A stretch of DNA of 64,000 nucleotides. Origin: Ostrinia nubilalis. Taxonomy: Eukaryota > Arthropoda > Insecta > Lepidoptera > Crambidae. The stretch is from the NCBI RefSeq assembly GCF_963855985.1, contig NC_087112.1, positions 5,582,501 through 5,646,500 on the forward strand, given 5' to 3'. Below the pieces are notes generated by a model that did no database searches, was not told the origin of the DNA, and saw only the letters and a program-made list of their open reading frames with translations. Shown here in pieces: positions 1 to 10,035 of the stretch (its first letter is position 1; every line of letters begins with the position of its first letter). The translations under genes and the position numbers were made by a program.

Positions 1-446
1 GCTATAATTCTTCGTTATCTTAAAGATTAATATTCATACTTCAAAATTGTGTGTGTGTTTTTTTTGTGTGATGATTTATAAATATAAAACTTTTGAACTG
101 TTTCAAAGCACACTTTTTTTTTCAAAATGTACATTTTTTTTGAGAAATACTCAAATGAGAAAACAAATTTTTTAACGTTCAAATTGCATGTTTATTCATT
201 TATTTAGCAAAAAAAATATTTAGTTCCATTTTCTGCCATAAGTTGGTCGCGGTCATAATGTTCATTATTTCAGACCGAAAAAAGTCTATATTGTCTATCG
301 ATGATGTGGGTGAAAGTTTCAGTTTCTGTAACTAGATGGCGCTGTATAACTAGCTAGTTTTACGATAGATGGCGTTGTATAATTGAATTAGAAAATGGAA
401 ATAAAATAAAAACGCCTTAAAATGTAGATAAATGAATTAGATTATA

Positions 447-452
447 TTTATT
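447..452 (-). terminator. poly(A) signal of P5cr
   Basis: AATAAA on the minus strand, 36 bases beyond the P5cr stop codon; a normal distance for a short insect 3' UTR. Confidence 0.6.
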
Positions 453-487
453 TATAAGTAATATATTACATTCAGTAAAATAACGAA

Positions 488-2831
488 TTAATTAATTGAC
501 AGTGACAATTGTTTATTAACTTCTTTACATCTTTCTTCAGCCGCCTTTACAGCACCAATTACAGCTGCTCGGAACCCTGAAATTAAAACATAAATATTGT
601 AAAACCAAGAACTGTTAAATAACTTTCCTTAGTACACTTGCCAGTGTTTATTTTAAATAAGGTAGCCAACAAGATATTATATAGTTTTACGCACCGTTCT
701 TTTCCAAATGATAAGTGCCTTCAGCTGTAGATCCTGCTGGGCTTGTCACATTGTCTTTCATGGCAGCTGGGTGTCCTCCACTCTTGAGCATGGTTGCTGA
801 GCCCAGGGTCGTCTGAGTAGCCAATCTTAACGCCAGGTCACGTGGTAAGCCACACCTTACTCCACCATCAGCTAGAGATTCTATTAGCATGTACACCTGT
901 AATACATAATTGAAGGAGTTTGACTATTATTAGAAATATATTCAAAGCAGAAAATGTTTAGCCACACTTCAACTTCATCGACTTTCGCTTCAGATAATCA
1001 AATAGAAATGCTTACATAAGCTGGTCCGCTACCACTAAGGGCTGTAACAGCATCCATCTGGTATTCTGGTACTTCATCACAAGTGCCCACAGCTTGGAAC
1101 AGTTTCCTAGCCAGTTTAACATCTTCATCGGTAGTGATAGAGCCCCGGCATAGAGCTGCAGCACCTTCTTTGACCAACGCTGGAGTATTTGGCATGACGC
1201 GAATCACTCGCGCTGTTGGTGGAAGGACCTAGAATTAAAGTTGAGTTGGATTAGATTAAAGTATTAAACAGAACCATTGTATTTTACCCGTAAGGCAACA
1301 TTGACTGTGGAATTATCTTATCTATTTATTAGGCCCCAATGATAAATTTTATGGGTTCATTGACATAACCATCACAATTTTTTAAAAATAGGACACACCA
1401 ATGAGCAGTACAAAAGTTTTGGTATATAACATGGTGAACCCTGCAAAAAATTGACCTACCTTTTCTATACTGGCAGTAGATACCCCCATAGCAACAGATA
1501 TGAAAAGTTTGTTGTTTGAGGCCTTCAGGTCCTTGACTTCCTTTAAGGCTTTGCCCACCACGTCTGGTTTCACAGAGACGATCACCACATCAGACCGTTC
1601 TACTACTGGCTTGTTGTCAGTTACTGCTGTTGCTCCAAGACCCTAGAAAATTAAGAAGCACGAAAAACTTTTTATAAGTGTTGCAGTAGAAATATTTTTT
1701 CTGTATTTTATTTGCTTGGTCCGACTGATTTCATTCGTGAAAGTGCTTTTTTTTAACTTAGCTTGAAGATAAAATGAGATAGAGGAATGTTGTTGTTTGT
1801 CTGTAACTATAGCTACAATGCTTGCTTTGATGTGATGCCATTAGTGGTACCTACATGGATAAGACAGTGCTTGTTGGGTTGGGTATAGCTGCGAAGTAAA
1901 GCAATGTTTCTCTAGATTCCATAATATCTCAGAGCAATATAAGTAACTTAAACTTATGAAGCTGCACCGCTGCAACTCCTGTGTGGCCAGGATCTACAGC
2001 TTGACAATAAAAACTCAACCATTGAAGGTTAAGTTTGTCCCGGGGGAAACTTAAACTGTCATTGAGCTCGCAACGAAATTAATCAGAAAAAAAATAGGAG
2101 TTCGAAGTCATGAGTAAGAGATAGGTCGTTTGTGTAATAATACACTATTATTTTGCTCAGACTCTCCGTATCTATCTTTATTGTAAGACGGACAAAGTCA
2201 AGGTTGTGTGACGCGCGAACTAAGTCCTCAGTTTGTTCGTTGATGATTGACTTAATATGTAGTTTATAAATAAATTACTGTATCTTTCGTGCATATATTT
2301 TTACATAAACTATCTACACATTAAAACTACATAGAAACAATAACAAGTCTTGCTCAACAAATTAATATAAAGTGACCAATAAATGGTTATTCATTAAGTT
2401 ACCCAAGTAAAGAGTTATAAAATTAGGTGCCTATTACCATATTTAAACCTAATAATATGATGATAATATTATGATGCATAAACAGCTTGGTATTTAATTT
2501 TTCTCCAAATTATTTACCTTAAATGCCTCAGCACTAGTCACATCAGCAGGGTGGACACTGGCGGTGATTTCATCGGGTTTTGCTAAACCTGTAATATTGA
2601 GTAAAAGTTATAGTTGTGTAGGTAATTTTAAATCACGTAAAAGCTACCTACTACATTTCAATAGTTAAATTCTTGATGAAGTAATTTGCTAATGAAACCA
2701 TTTTTAATTACTAAATTGTTTTAACTTTTGTATGAAATTGTTTTAATGATTCTTCATTACTTACCAGCTGATATGAATCCATTTGCTAAGGCGAAGGCTA
2801 GCCTTCCACCCCCGATAAATCCGATCTTCAT
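488..2831 (-). CDS. P5cr: pyrroline-5-carboxylate reductase (six coding exons, complete)
   Basis: Reduces 1-pyrroline-5-carboxylate to proline with NAD(P)H, the last step of proline synthesis. Coding exons on the minus strand: 2831-2765, 2588-2518, 1642-1460, 1228-1016, 896-695 and 576-488. They join in frame to 825 nt (274 residues plus stop), the usual size of the shorter animal PYCR3-like enzymes. Every junction is GT-AG (donors GTAAGT, GTAAAT, GTAGGT, GTAAGC, GTGCGT). The start ATG at 2831 opens directly into the Rossmann dinucleotide-binding motif MKIGFIGGGRLAFAL. Further family marks are VIVSVKPDVVG at the end of the cofactor fold, RVIRVMPNTPALVKEGA (about residues 114-128), LSGSGPAY (171-178) and the P5CR signature DNVTSPAGSTAEGTYHLE (226-243). 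I see no frameshift or stop, so the gene looks functional. An alternative final donor four bases further in would end the protein early after exon 5; the chosen GTGCGT donor restores the conserved KNGFRAAV junction. Confidence 0.96.
1964..2050 (-). repeat. dispersed ~85-100 bp repeat, copy A
   Basis: Lies inside the large P5cr intron 2. Read on the minus strand it shares CCCCCGGGACAAAC, then TCAAGCTGTAGATCCTGG and ACACAGGAGTTGCAGCGGTG, with copies at 26,375 (plus) and 26,989 (minus). The class is unknown. It is a mobile or conserved repeat that occurs three times in this window. Confidence 0.7.
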
Positions 2832-3310
2832 TACTTCTTGAAGGGATACTGGAATAAAATTTTTATTAAATAGGTACCCAAGTAAACACTCATAATGTTG
2901 CTATAATGAACACCCACCGGTTCATCATAAATTTTAAATTGTAACTCTTGATAAGATCTGTCCGATACAATAAAGGTTTAAAAAGTTAAAACTGCTCTAT
3001 TCAAGTAAGTAATGGCTGTACAAATTAAACAATAAGTGGCATTATCAGTTCGTTTCATTATGACATAACTACGAACCTACGTAAAGTCAAAGAAGTGACC
3101 CAGCAAGTGGTGCGTATTGATTTTTCTGGAGAGAGCGGTCACAATCATAAGAGTGTGTCATGAAATTTGTTCAACAATTTTGTAACTAGTGAACTGTCGT
3201 TTGAGTATGATACGGAACTATCTAAAAATAGAATCATTATGAAACTCACGAAGTTTGCTGAATAAACCGCACGTGTAGTCTGGGCCAAGATCTGAGCGCA
3301 ACTAAGATGG
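2832..3310 (-). other. P5cr: likely 5' UTR exon and intron of P5cr
   Basis: Seventeen bases upstream of the P5cr ATG a strong acceptor (TTTTATTCCAG, exon start at 2848) implies a spliced leader. A matching donor, AACTTC|GTGAGT, lies at 3250/3249 on the minus strand, so a non-coding first exon would run from about 3310 to 3250 and the intron from 3249 to 2849. The transcription start is not fixed by the sequence. Inference from splice signals only. Confidence 0.5.
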
Positions 3311-3783
3311 GGTTACGTTTTATCATCACTATCAGTTTTTGTTTTTATTGCGCAATATAACAATGTTCATTAAATAGGCTTCAGCGATCGATGGACGAAA
3401 TCTTCCACTTCAGTTTGTTAAGTGCATGCGGTTTTTGATAACATTCAATTAGCAATTCAACAATTGATAGGTCGTTATGCCGAAAGAACAAGAGTCTTAC
3501 ATTATATTTGTTATCATACATAATGTAGCGCTTTGAACTGAAAAATAATACCCTAATGCTTTGTCATACTTAGGTAAGTCTTTGTTAATTTCACGTAATT
3601 ATCATAGTAGCAATGATATTATATAAAAACAAAAGCAGATATGTTATAAACGCTCGCGCTGTGAATACTCAAATACGTCCCAATTGGGACGTCTTGTGTT
3701 TAGTCTTCGTGTGGCCTGCGTCGTGCGCAATCGCGTGCGTACCACACCGTAAGTTCCTGTGTTCTTACCAAAATAAATAAAAA

Positions 3784-3860
3784 ATGCCATCGTGTGTGTT
3801 TCGAAAGTGTACCAACGTGACTCTTAAAGTAAACAAAATACAAGGGATCTCTTACCACAT
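3784..3860 (+). CDS. orphan first exon of a THAP zinc-finger protein
   Basis: ATG at 3784 opens a short frame beginning MPSCVFRKC with TN next and ending GISYHM before a stop at 3862-3864. This fits the start of a THAP domain (M-x-x-C-x4-C...G-[IVF]-[ST]-[FY]-H), a DNA-binding zinc finger of chromatin proteins and of P-element-type transposases. The frame ends exactly where many THAP genes have their first intron, and a donor-like CACAT|GTGATT is present at 3861. I could not find the next exon, which should start with F-P and carry the second zinc-ligand pair and the AVPTIF box. It is either exon 1 of a gene with a distant exon 2, a decayed copy, or the 5' end of a domesticated or mobile THAP element. 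The upstream AAATAAATAAAA leader is AT-rich and unremarkable. Confidence 0.5.
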
Positions 3861-3864
3861 GTGA

Positions 3865-5121
3865 TTATGCAAAATTATTTAGTATTTATATTTTTAATTA
3901 TTTATGCAAACAATCAAGACGCCATGCGCCATGTTCAAGTTAAGAAAGAGAAAGCGATCTTGTTTTGACGTTAGAGCGATAAGGATGCGTGCGCTGCGGA
4001 CATAGATTAGTTAGTGCAGAATCGTTAAAACTATAGCTATCTCTTTCATTTGCGTGCTATTTCGTATCTTTTGTTTCACTTATCAGTTACATTTGTCAAT
4101 GTGTGCAATTTGGAATAGCTCGGCACGGATTAAAATCGTAATTTCTATGAACGTAACATATCTATAGTTCTGTAATATCATTGCATAGTAGAGTCTATTT
4201 TTGTTAGAAAAGTATACAACTGTTGATGACTTGCATGACGTTTGACCAAACGTTTGTTGTTAGAGATAATATTTGGCTAATTTAAATAAGATATACCTAC
4301 ATTTAAGAAGTTTATCAGCAACTGGTATTTAGGTAATGATAGGAGAACCCCACCTGAGTAGTCCAGGATATGGGTGCACAGTGTGTTACATACATAATGA
4401 GAAAGTATGAAATTTCAAATAGGTACAACTATTAAACATGGACGCTTACAACTAGTACAAGTAATATAACCTTGTGAACAATGCAAGCAATAAACGCTAA
4501 TAGAATAGTAAAATATTTGCTGATTGCACTTTGCTCCACACACGATGCATCGTATTCGTAAGGCAACGGAATCATGCAAACTATTTCAATTCCAAATGTT
4601 TGTTAATCTCACGCGAGACTTATTTGTAACTGTTTCAATGCTGTTTGTAAATTATTAATCAGACATATTCTGCAAGGATTGTTGTAGAGTAAAATTGATT
4701 AAATGAGTTAGAGGAAATCTATTGAGGTAATATAATTAATAGTAAAAAAGATACCTTGAGTGGATCCTGAAAAACTATCAAAAGCAAGAGTTTAGTTCAT
4801 CATGAGAAATATCTTCGATAAAATAGACGTTTTTGATTCCGGACACTATAATAAATGCAGTACTCTGAAGATCTAAGCTAGTTGACGCTACAAATATCCG
4901 TCCTTATGTAGAGTCAAGGTATAATGTAAATACCTAGGTATCTAATAGATATGCAAGACCGCAACTAGTGGACCCTGATCTTTGATAGGTACGTTTATCG
5001 CTAGATGTTTATTTTTACATAATAACTATGTTTATATCACGTCTTTAATAGTAAATAGTGAGTTTTATGCAACCTACTTAGCTAGAAATAAACTTTAATC
5101 ATTCGAAATCATTATTATCAG

Positions 5122-5126
<5 letters not shown>
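3865..5126. other. no gene seen
   Basis: AT-rich non-coding sequence. I found no long frame, no terminal repeats and no second THAP exon. Confidence 0.5.
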
Positions 5127-5178
<52 letters not shown>

Positions 5179-5305
5179 TTATTACCAATTTGTATTGCCC
5201 AAATTACTAATAGTCCCATTAGCCCCTCGTGGTAAGCTAAATAAGCTTGTGTTACGAGTGGGCTCACCACAATAGTCGAGCGGCGGTGGGATTTTATTCG
5301 CCTTT
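5127..5305 (-). mobile_element. 5'-truncated LINE 3' end with 46-nt poly(A)
   Basis: A run of 46 T at 5127-5172 is the poly(A) tail of a minus-strand retroposon. The body reads, on the minus strand, ...GTGAGCCCACTCGTAACACAAG... then ...GGGCAATACAAATTGGTAATAATC, a 3' end common among lepidopteran non-LTR elements. Only about 130 bases of the body remain, so it has no coding capacity. The long pure tail suggests a fairly recent insertion. Confidence 0.65.
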
Positions 5306-6390
5306 TTATTATTGCTTAAAATTAAATAAATGGTCGGAGGTGCACAATGATCAACAAATATTATCTGTGTTTTTACGAATCTAAGGAGTCACACAATCTT
5401 TTATTATTTACCATTTTGCGTCGTTTGTTATCTTCAGTGTTCTTTATTTTTTGATATGTACCTATTAGAAATTAATTCTCTTAGTTTCGACTGATAAGTA
5501 ATGTAAACTAACTAAATAAAGAATCGTTACATGTACCTATGTAATGTAGGGCAAGTGACCCGGTTGTGGCCACCGACCCCTTTGTGGCCATTTAGAACTT
5601 CAAATCGTTATAACTAAGGCAAAGACTAATATATTACTCTATGGTTTACGGGAATAAAAATATCTAATATTAGCCACACTGATAGCGTTAACAGCTTTGA
5701 TGTGTCAAGCTTCACTTCAATCCAACAAGTCATTATTTTTTGAGCAGCGTTAATTGTTTTAAGTCTTAGCAAAAAGGCTAAGGCGAGCGGGTGAGTAAAC
5801 AATCATTATTTTCTAAATCCTTCTTATTTTTTTAAATGTTTATGTTAATCCTTAATAAAGAATACACTGTCTAAGTGGTACTAATGATATTTTATCGCTA
5901 TTTGTTTATTAAGGGGTTTATGAGAGGTGGCCACTAATGGAGCCAGAATTAATGAATTTTCCCATCTTTGGCCACATGAATGGCCAAAAGTGGTGCACGA
6001 AGAACCCCACTTTTGGCCATTTAGTTTTTATCGTGATTTTCCAATTTAATTACTTAGCTATTTTGATATAAGTAATCGATTCATTTTCAGAGTTACGATT
6101 ATAATGCCTCCATCGAAACCAAATACTAAAAAAATAGGTTTTGTGAAAAGAAAATTGTTCCAGTACTAACCGCATAAACTTATACTATAGGTTAATGTTG
6201 ATTTCAATTCAAGCTGAGATATTATATTTCGTACTAGCGGCCGCCCACGACTTCGTACGCGTGGATCCTGTTTTACCCCCTTCATCTATCTTACGCGGTT
6301 TAGATTTTTTCGTACAAATGTTTTTTCCCGCTAACTCCCGTTCCCGTGGGAATTTTGCAATATCCTGTTGTAACTAAGCTTTAAGTTATT

Positions 6391-6667
6391 TTATATTTAA
6401 TAATGTTGTATTTTATATTTAATAATGTTGTTATTTTATATTTAATAATGTTGTTATAAAATTGTAATGTTGTAATTGAAATAAGTTGTAATTATACAGA
6501 TCTCTAATATTATTATTTAAATTATAATACTTATTAGATTTAATCTCATGTTGCAATACCCTAGCAGGGTCCATGTTTTGGGTCTATGTCTATATGTAAG
6601 AACTTTTATATACCAACATTGGAGCAATAAAGAATTTGAATTTGAAAAAAAAAAAAAAAAAAAAAAA
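6391..6667 (+). mobile_element. poly(A)-tailed retroposon nested in the RTE tail
   Basis: Splits the RTE unit: left flank ...AAGCTTTAAGTT, right flank AAGTTTCCTAAGG, so AAGTT is a plausible target duplication. The body has three copies of TTTTATATTTAATAATGTTG, ends GCAATAAAGAATTTGAATTTG and then about 23 A. It contains its own AATAAA. It is a SINE or the 3' end of a truncated LINE. Confidence 0.6.
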
Positions 6668-6880
6668 GTTTCCTAAGGTACCTGCATGCAAAATTTCAAG
6701 CGTCTAACTTAAGCGGTTTAGATTTTTCATACAAAAGGATTTTCCCGCTAATTCCCGTTCCCGTGGGAATTTCGGGAATTCTTTGTAACTAAGCTCTAAG
6801 TTTACTAAGGTACCTACATACCAAATTTCAAGCGTCTAACTTAAGCAGTTTAGATTTTTCATACAAAAGGATTTTCCCGC

Positions 6881-7015
6881 GAATTCCCGTTCCAGTGGGA
6901 ATTTCGGGAATTCCCGTTCCCGTGGGAATTTCGGGAATTCCCGTTCCCGTGGGAATTTCGGGAATTCCCGTTCCCGTGGGAATTTCGGGAATTCCCGTTC
7001 CCGTGTGAATTTCGG
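6881..7015. repeat. 27-bp minisatellite, 5 copies
   Basis: Five consecutive 27-base units beginning GAATTCCCGTTCCCGTGGG (starts at 6881, 6908, 6935, 6962, 6989). Only the first (CCAG) and last (GTGTG) differ by a base. Each unit contains CCCG/CGGG words that can pair within and between units. Confidence 0.9.
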
Positions 7016-7639
7016 GAATTCCTTGTAACTAAGCTTTAAGTTTACTAAGGTACCTACATACCAAATTTCAAGCGTCTAACTTAAGCAGTTTAGATTTTTC
7101 ATACAAAAGGATTTTCCCGCTAATTCCCGTTCCCGTGTGAAATTCGGGAATTCCTTGTTGTAACTAAGCTTTAAGTTTACTAAGGTACCTACATGCCAAA
7201 TTTCAAGCGTCTTAACTTAAGCAGTTTAGATTTTTCATACAAAAGGATTTTCCCGCTAATTCCTGTTCCCGTGGGAATTCCTAAGTATACTATAACCTGC
7301 CCAGGAGTATGAAAAATAATTGTACCAAGTTTCGTTAAAATCCGTCGAGTAGTTTTTGTTTTTTTTTTATGAATTTTGATGGCCAGAACTGGCACATGAC
7401 TGTGGCCAGAAACGGGGTAAAGCTGGCCAAAAATGGCACAAATTCCCATTTCTTTTTCTTTTCTACAGGATTATTTTTCCATTGAATCATTATGAAAAAA
7501 AATGTATCCTTAGGCTAGATCTAAATATATTTAATCACTTTTTACAAGAAATAAGTCCGTGATAACAAAAACTGTAAAATGATATAGCCTCAAAGTCTAA
7601 AAAATTCTTAAAATGACCAAAACCGGGTCACCTGCCCTA

Positions 7640-9480
7640 TTTACTACGTTTTGAATTTATTAAATTAATAAATTACTTTTGTTAAAATGTAACTTACTTA
7701 CAATACCATTTGATTTATGTAGGTACTTAGGTACTTTGTACCTATTTGTTTTAATCTCATGTCCTAAAATTTTTAAACGCACATAAGAGTGCATCATGAA
7801 ATATTGTTAAAGTAATAGAGCTTTTTGTAAATAGGTAGGTTATTTATAATTACTACAAAAAATATCAAACACGTAATACTTACATTTCAGCATGTTTATG
7901 GAATAAATATCTATTTTTAATATATGATAAAGTTTATCACTTTTATTTTACAACATAAAATATAACGACCACAGCCGTTAAAATTTCACAAAGTCCGAAG
8001 AAAAATCACTAACACTGGGTCATAAAATTGTATATTTACAATAATTTATAACAAACGTGTTTATCAAGTCGTTCCTATGCATCACACTGAGCGTAGTGCG
8101 AGCTTGTCCAACGCACCTAAACTGGGTACTGATAGGGAAAAAGGTCCATTAGTAATATAGCTGATAAAATATAACGGACATACGCTTCGTAAACACTGGG
8201 ATGTATTTCACCTAATTAGTTGATTGATGTCATTTATTTAGCAAAATAAAACGCGCGCTACTATGATAATTATGATTCACGATGGCATCGTATTTACAAA
8301 AGTTTGAATTGTTTTACATTACGAGCTACATTTGAAATTATTAAATAGTATAAAATTAACGTTGAAGAATGCTGAAATCTGGACTGGCAACGTAATTATG
8401 GGTCAAGAGGCTACCTTGATATCTCCTTACCTACTACCTACATGCATAATCTATTGTTTTGATGTATTGTTTAGATAACGTAATCAATATTGTTGTACTT
8501 AATGTCGGTATACCAGTTAGTACCTACTTATTAGATAAAGTTATTCAAACTTAACTATTTAAATACAAAATTATATAAATCTTCATTTGTGAAGCATAGG
8601 TAAAAAGTGACAAGTTAGTGATATCACTATGTTCCACACAAAGAACTTACTTAATATTGTATTAATTTGTCATACAATAATAAAAGAAACATTAAAATCT
8701 ATTACTAATTTTATTTTGTCTTTTGTTGTTCAATATTAAGTATATAAGTATGAGAACAATGCATTTTTTAAACTTACTAATAATTCAAAATAATTCTTGT
8801 TTACATTTGAAATACTATGAAACTGTAAAATAACGCCATCTACACAAAACTAAACGAACTATTAACTCCTTGAAGTGTTTGCTTTTGGGTGTTTCATAAT
8901 GCACATTCTAGCTTGATAAAAAAAATATTAAGATAAATTACATAAATTTTATTATTTTAATTGATTTAAATATTCATTGGTTTAATCTAAAAAATATATA
9001 GGTATTTCCATGCTAATTACTTTTTGTTAATTTTAGCCATTGCGTGAAACTATACCACGACTATACCATTGTTTGTGATGTGGTCTATTCCAAATGAGCG
9101 GCAAAAAATAAAAGAAAACTGAAACTAATAAAAACAAACGTTTTATCATTATTTAGATGTTGTCTCTTTTCTATTTTATTTTTATTTTTAACTACATTAC
9201 CATCGTTTTAAAATGGAATGAGATGTTTACTCTTCAATCAATGAAAAATAGCAAGTACGGAGACGCGCATGAAATAAACATTTAAATGTGAGTATACCTA
9301 CATAAAATGTATGGTTGATTTTAGGTGAAAGCTGCTGTTGCTAAGTAGGTAACATAATTTATTTAGAATTTCTTAAAATAAAATCATAAATTATAAGTTT
9401 CGTTTGTGAATTAATAGTTGATTAAATTAAGTAGTCTTCTAAGTAGTAAGTATGATCATTAGATATTTATTTATTGTACT
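7640..9480. other. no gene seen
   Basis: Very AT-rich non-coding sequence between the transposon mosaic and the putative promoter. I saw no terminal repeats or frames worth naming. Confidence 0.5.
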
Positions 9481-9783
9481 TTTATGGGAACCAGCAAGGG
9501 CAGCAAGGGAGCCCGTGAGTGAGCCCGGACTGATTCCTCTCTAGCTCGCTCGCTCCCTCTGCCTTATAGTTTCATTTTTCGTTTTTCTTTTCATTCGCGC
9601 TCAAGGCGTCGTCCATAGCGTCGTGTTTCTCGCGGTAGTGAATGACAGTTCGTTGATTGTCTATGGGAGTGCTCGCTCGTGTGCTCGCTCGTATCGAATT
9701 TGTGACAAAATATTCTATGTCCAGTGAAAAGGGCGAAATTATTGTTTATTTCGCATGACAGTGAATAAAATAATCACTTGAAT
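9481..9783 (+). promoter_or_regulatory. putative promoter and 5' UTR
   Basis: A local GC-richer island in AT-rich surroundings with repeated GCTCGCTCG words (9545-9555, 9671-9692) directly upstream of a coding-like first exon. Insect initiator-like ACAGTT sits at about 9645 and TCCAGTG at about 9720. No clear TATA box. Inference from composition and position. Confidence 0.4.
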
Positions 9784-9879
9784 ATGGCGCTGGAGGGTGT
9801 GAAAAGTGAAAAAAGTGAGGAAAACAACGGCAATGTGCCGGACGGCAAAGCGAACGGGATCGACAACAAAAGTAAACAG
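9784..9879 (+). CDS. first coding exon of an unrecognised gene
   Basis: ATG at 9784 (context AATATGGCG) opens MALEGVKSEKSEENNG and continues through a hydrophilic, Lys/Asn/Gly-rich stretch to NKSKQ, 32 codons, where CAG|GTATGG forms a donor at 9880. A second donor, AAA|GTAAAC at 9872, would end the exon eight bases earlier in another phase. The N-terminus looks disordered, with no signal peptide or membrane segment; I do not recognise the protein. Downstream the frame reads into hydrophobic, Phe-rich translation typical of intron. The next exon is not established: the candidates at 12,848 (phase 0) and 52,504 (needs one carried base, which fits the GTAAAC donor) are both weakly supported. Confidence 0.45.
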
Positions 9880-10035
9880 GTATGGATAGAGCTTGTGTTT
9901 TTCACCTTTTTCCTTTGGTTTTCCGCGTTGCAATCATTTGAAACTCTAATGTATAGTTGCGGAAAACTGTATATCATCTGGAGTATTTTTCCTAATGTTA
10001 TTTGTCAGTTTTCAGTGAAGAATTTGATGTTTTAA

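Larger units (their letters stand above)
6234..7368 (+). mobile_element. RTE-like LINE 3' tail with internal amplification
   Basis: Starts CTAGCGGCCGCCCACGACTT and ends near TCCGTCGAGTAGTTTTTG, matching the copy at 39,578 at both ends. Between these ends the other copy has a single unit, while this one has repeated units starting AAGTTTACTAAGGTACCTAC at about 6795, 7036 and 7173 plus a diverged one at 6668. The tail is thus expanded by tandem duplication. No coding sequence is left. Confidence 0.65.
5549..7637. mobile_element. TA-flanked DNA transposon (non-autonomous) hosting nested retroelements
   Basis: Ends are inverted repeats: left GGGCAAGTGACCCGG, right (reverse complement) GGGCAGGTGACCCGG, continuing with few mismatches for about 28 bp, each flanked by TA (5547-5548 and 7638-7639). 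This suits a Tc1/mariner- or pogo-type insertion, but the superfamily is not certain. The inner sequence next to both ends is rich in TGGCCA and GGCCAAAA words (for example 5940-6025 and 7381-7440), possible transposase-binding repeats. After an acceptor-like TTTTCAG near 6090, a 21-codon frame starts MPPSKPNTKK (6103-6168); it could be a transposase N-terminus but is too short to assign. The middle is occupied by a later RTE-like insertion. Confidence 0.65.

Noticed and set aside
335..382. Two copies of AGATGGCG[CT]TGTATAA near the left edge
   Set aside because: Short direct repeat only; no structure or ends to define an element.
5127..5172. Run of 46 T considered as a regulatory tract
   Set aside because: Better explained as the poly(A) tail of a minus-strand LINE fragment.
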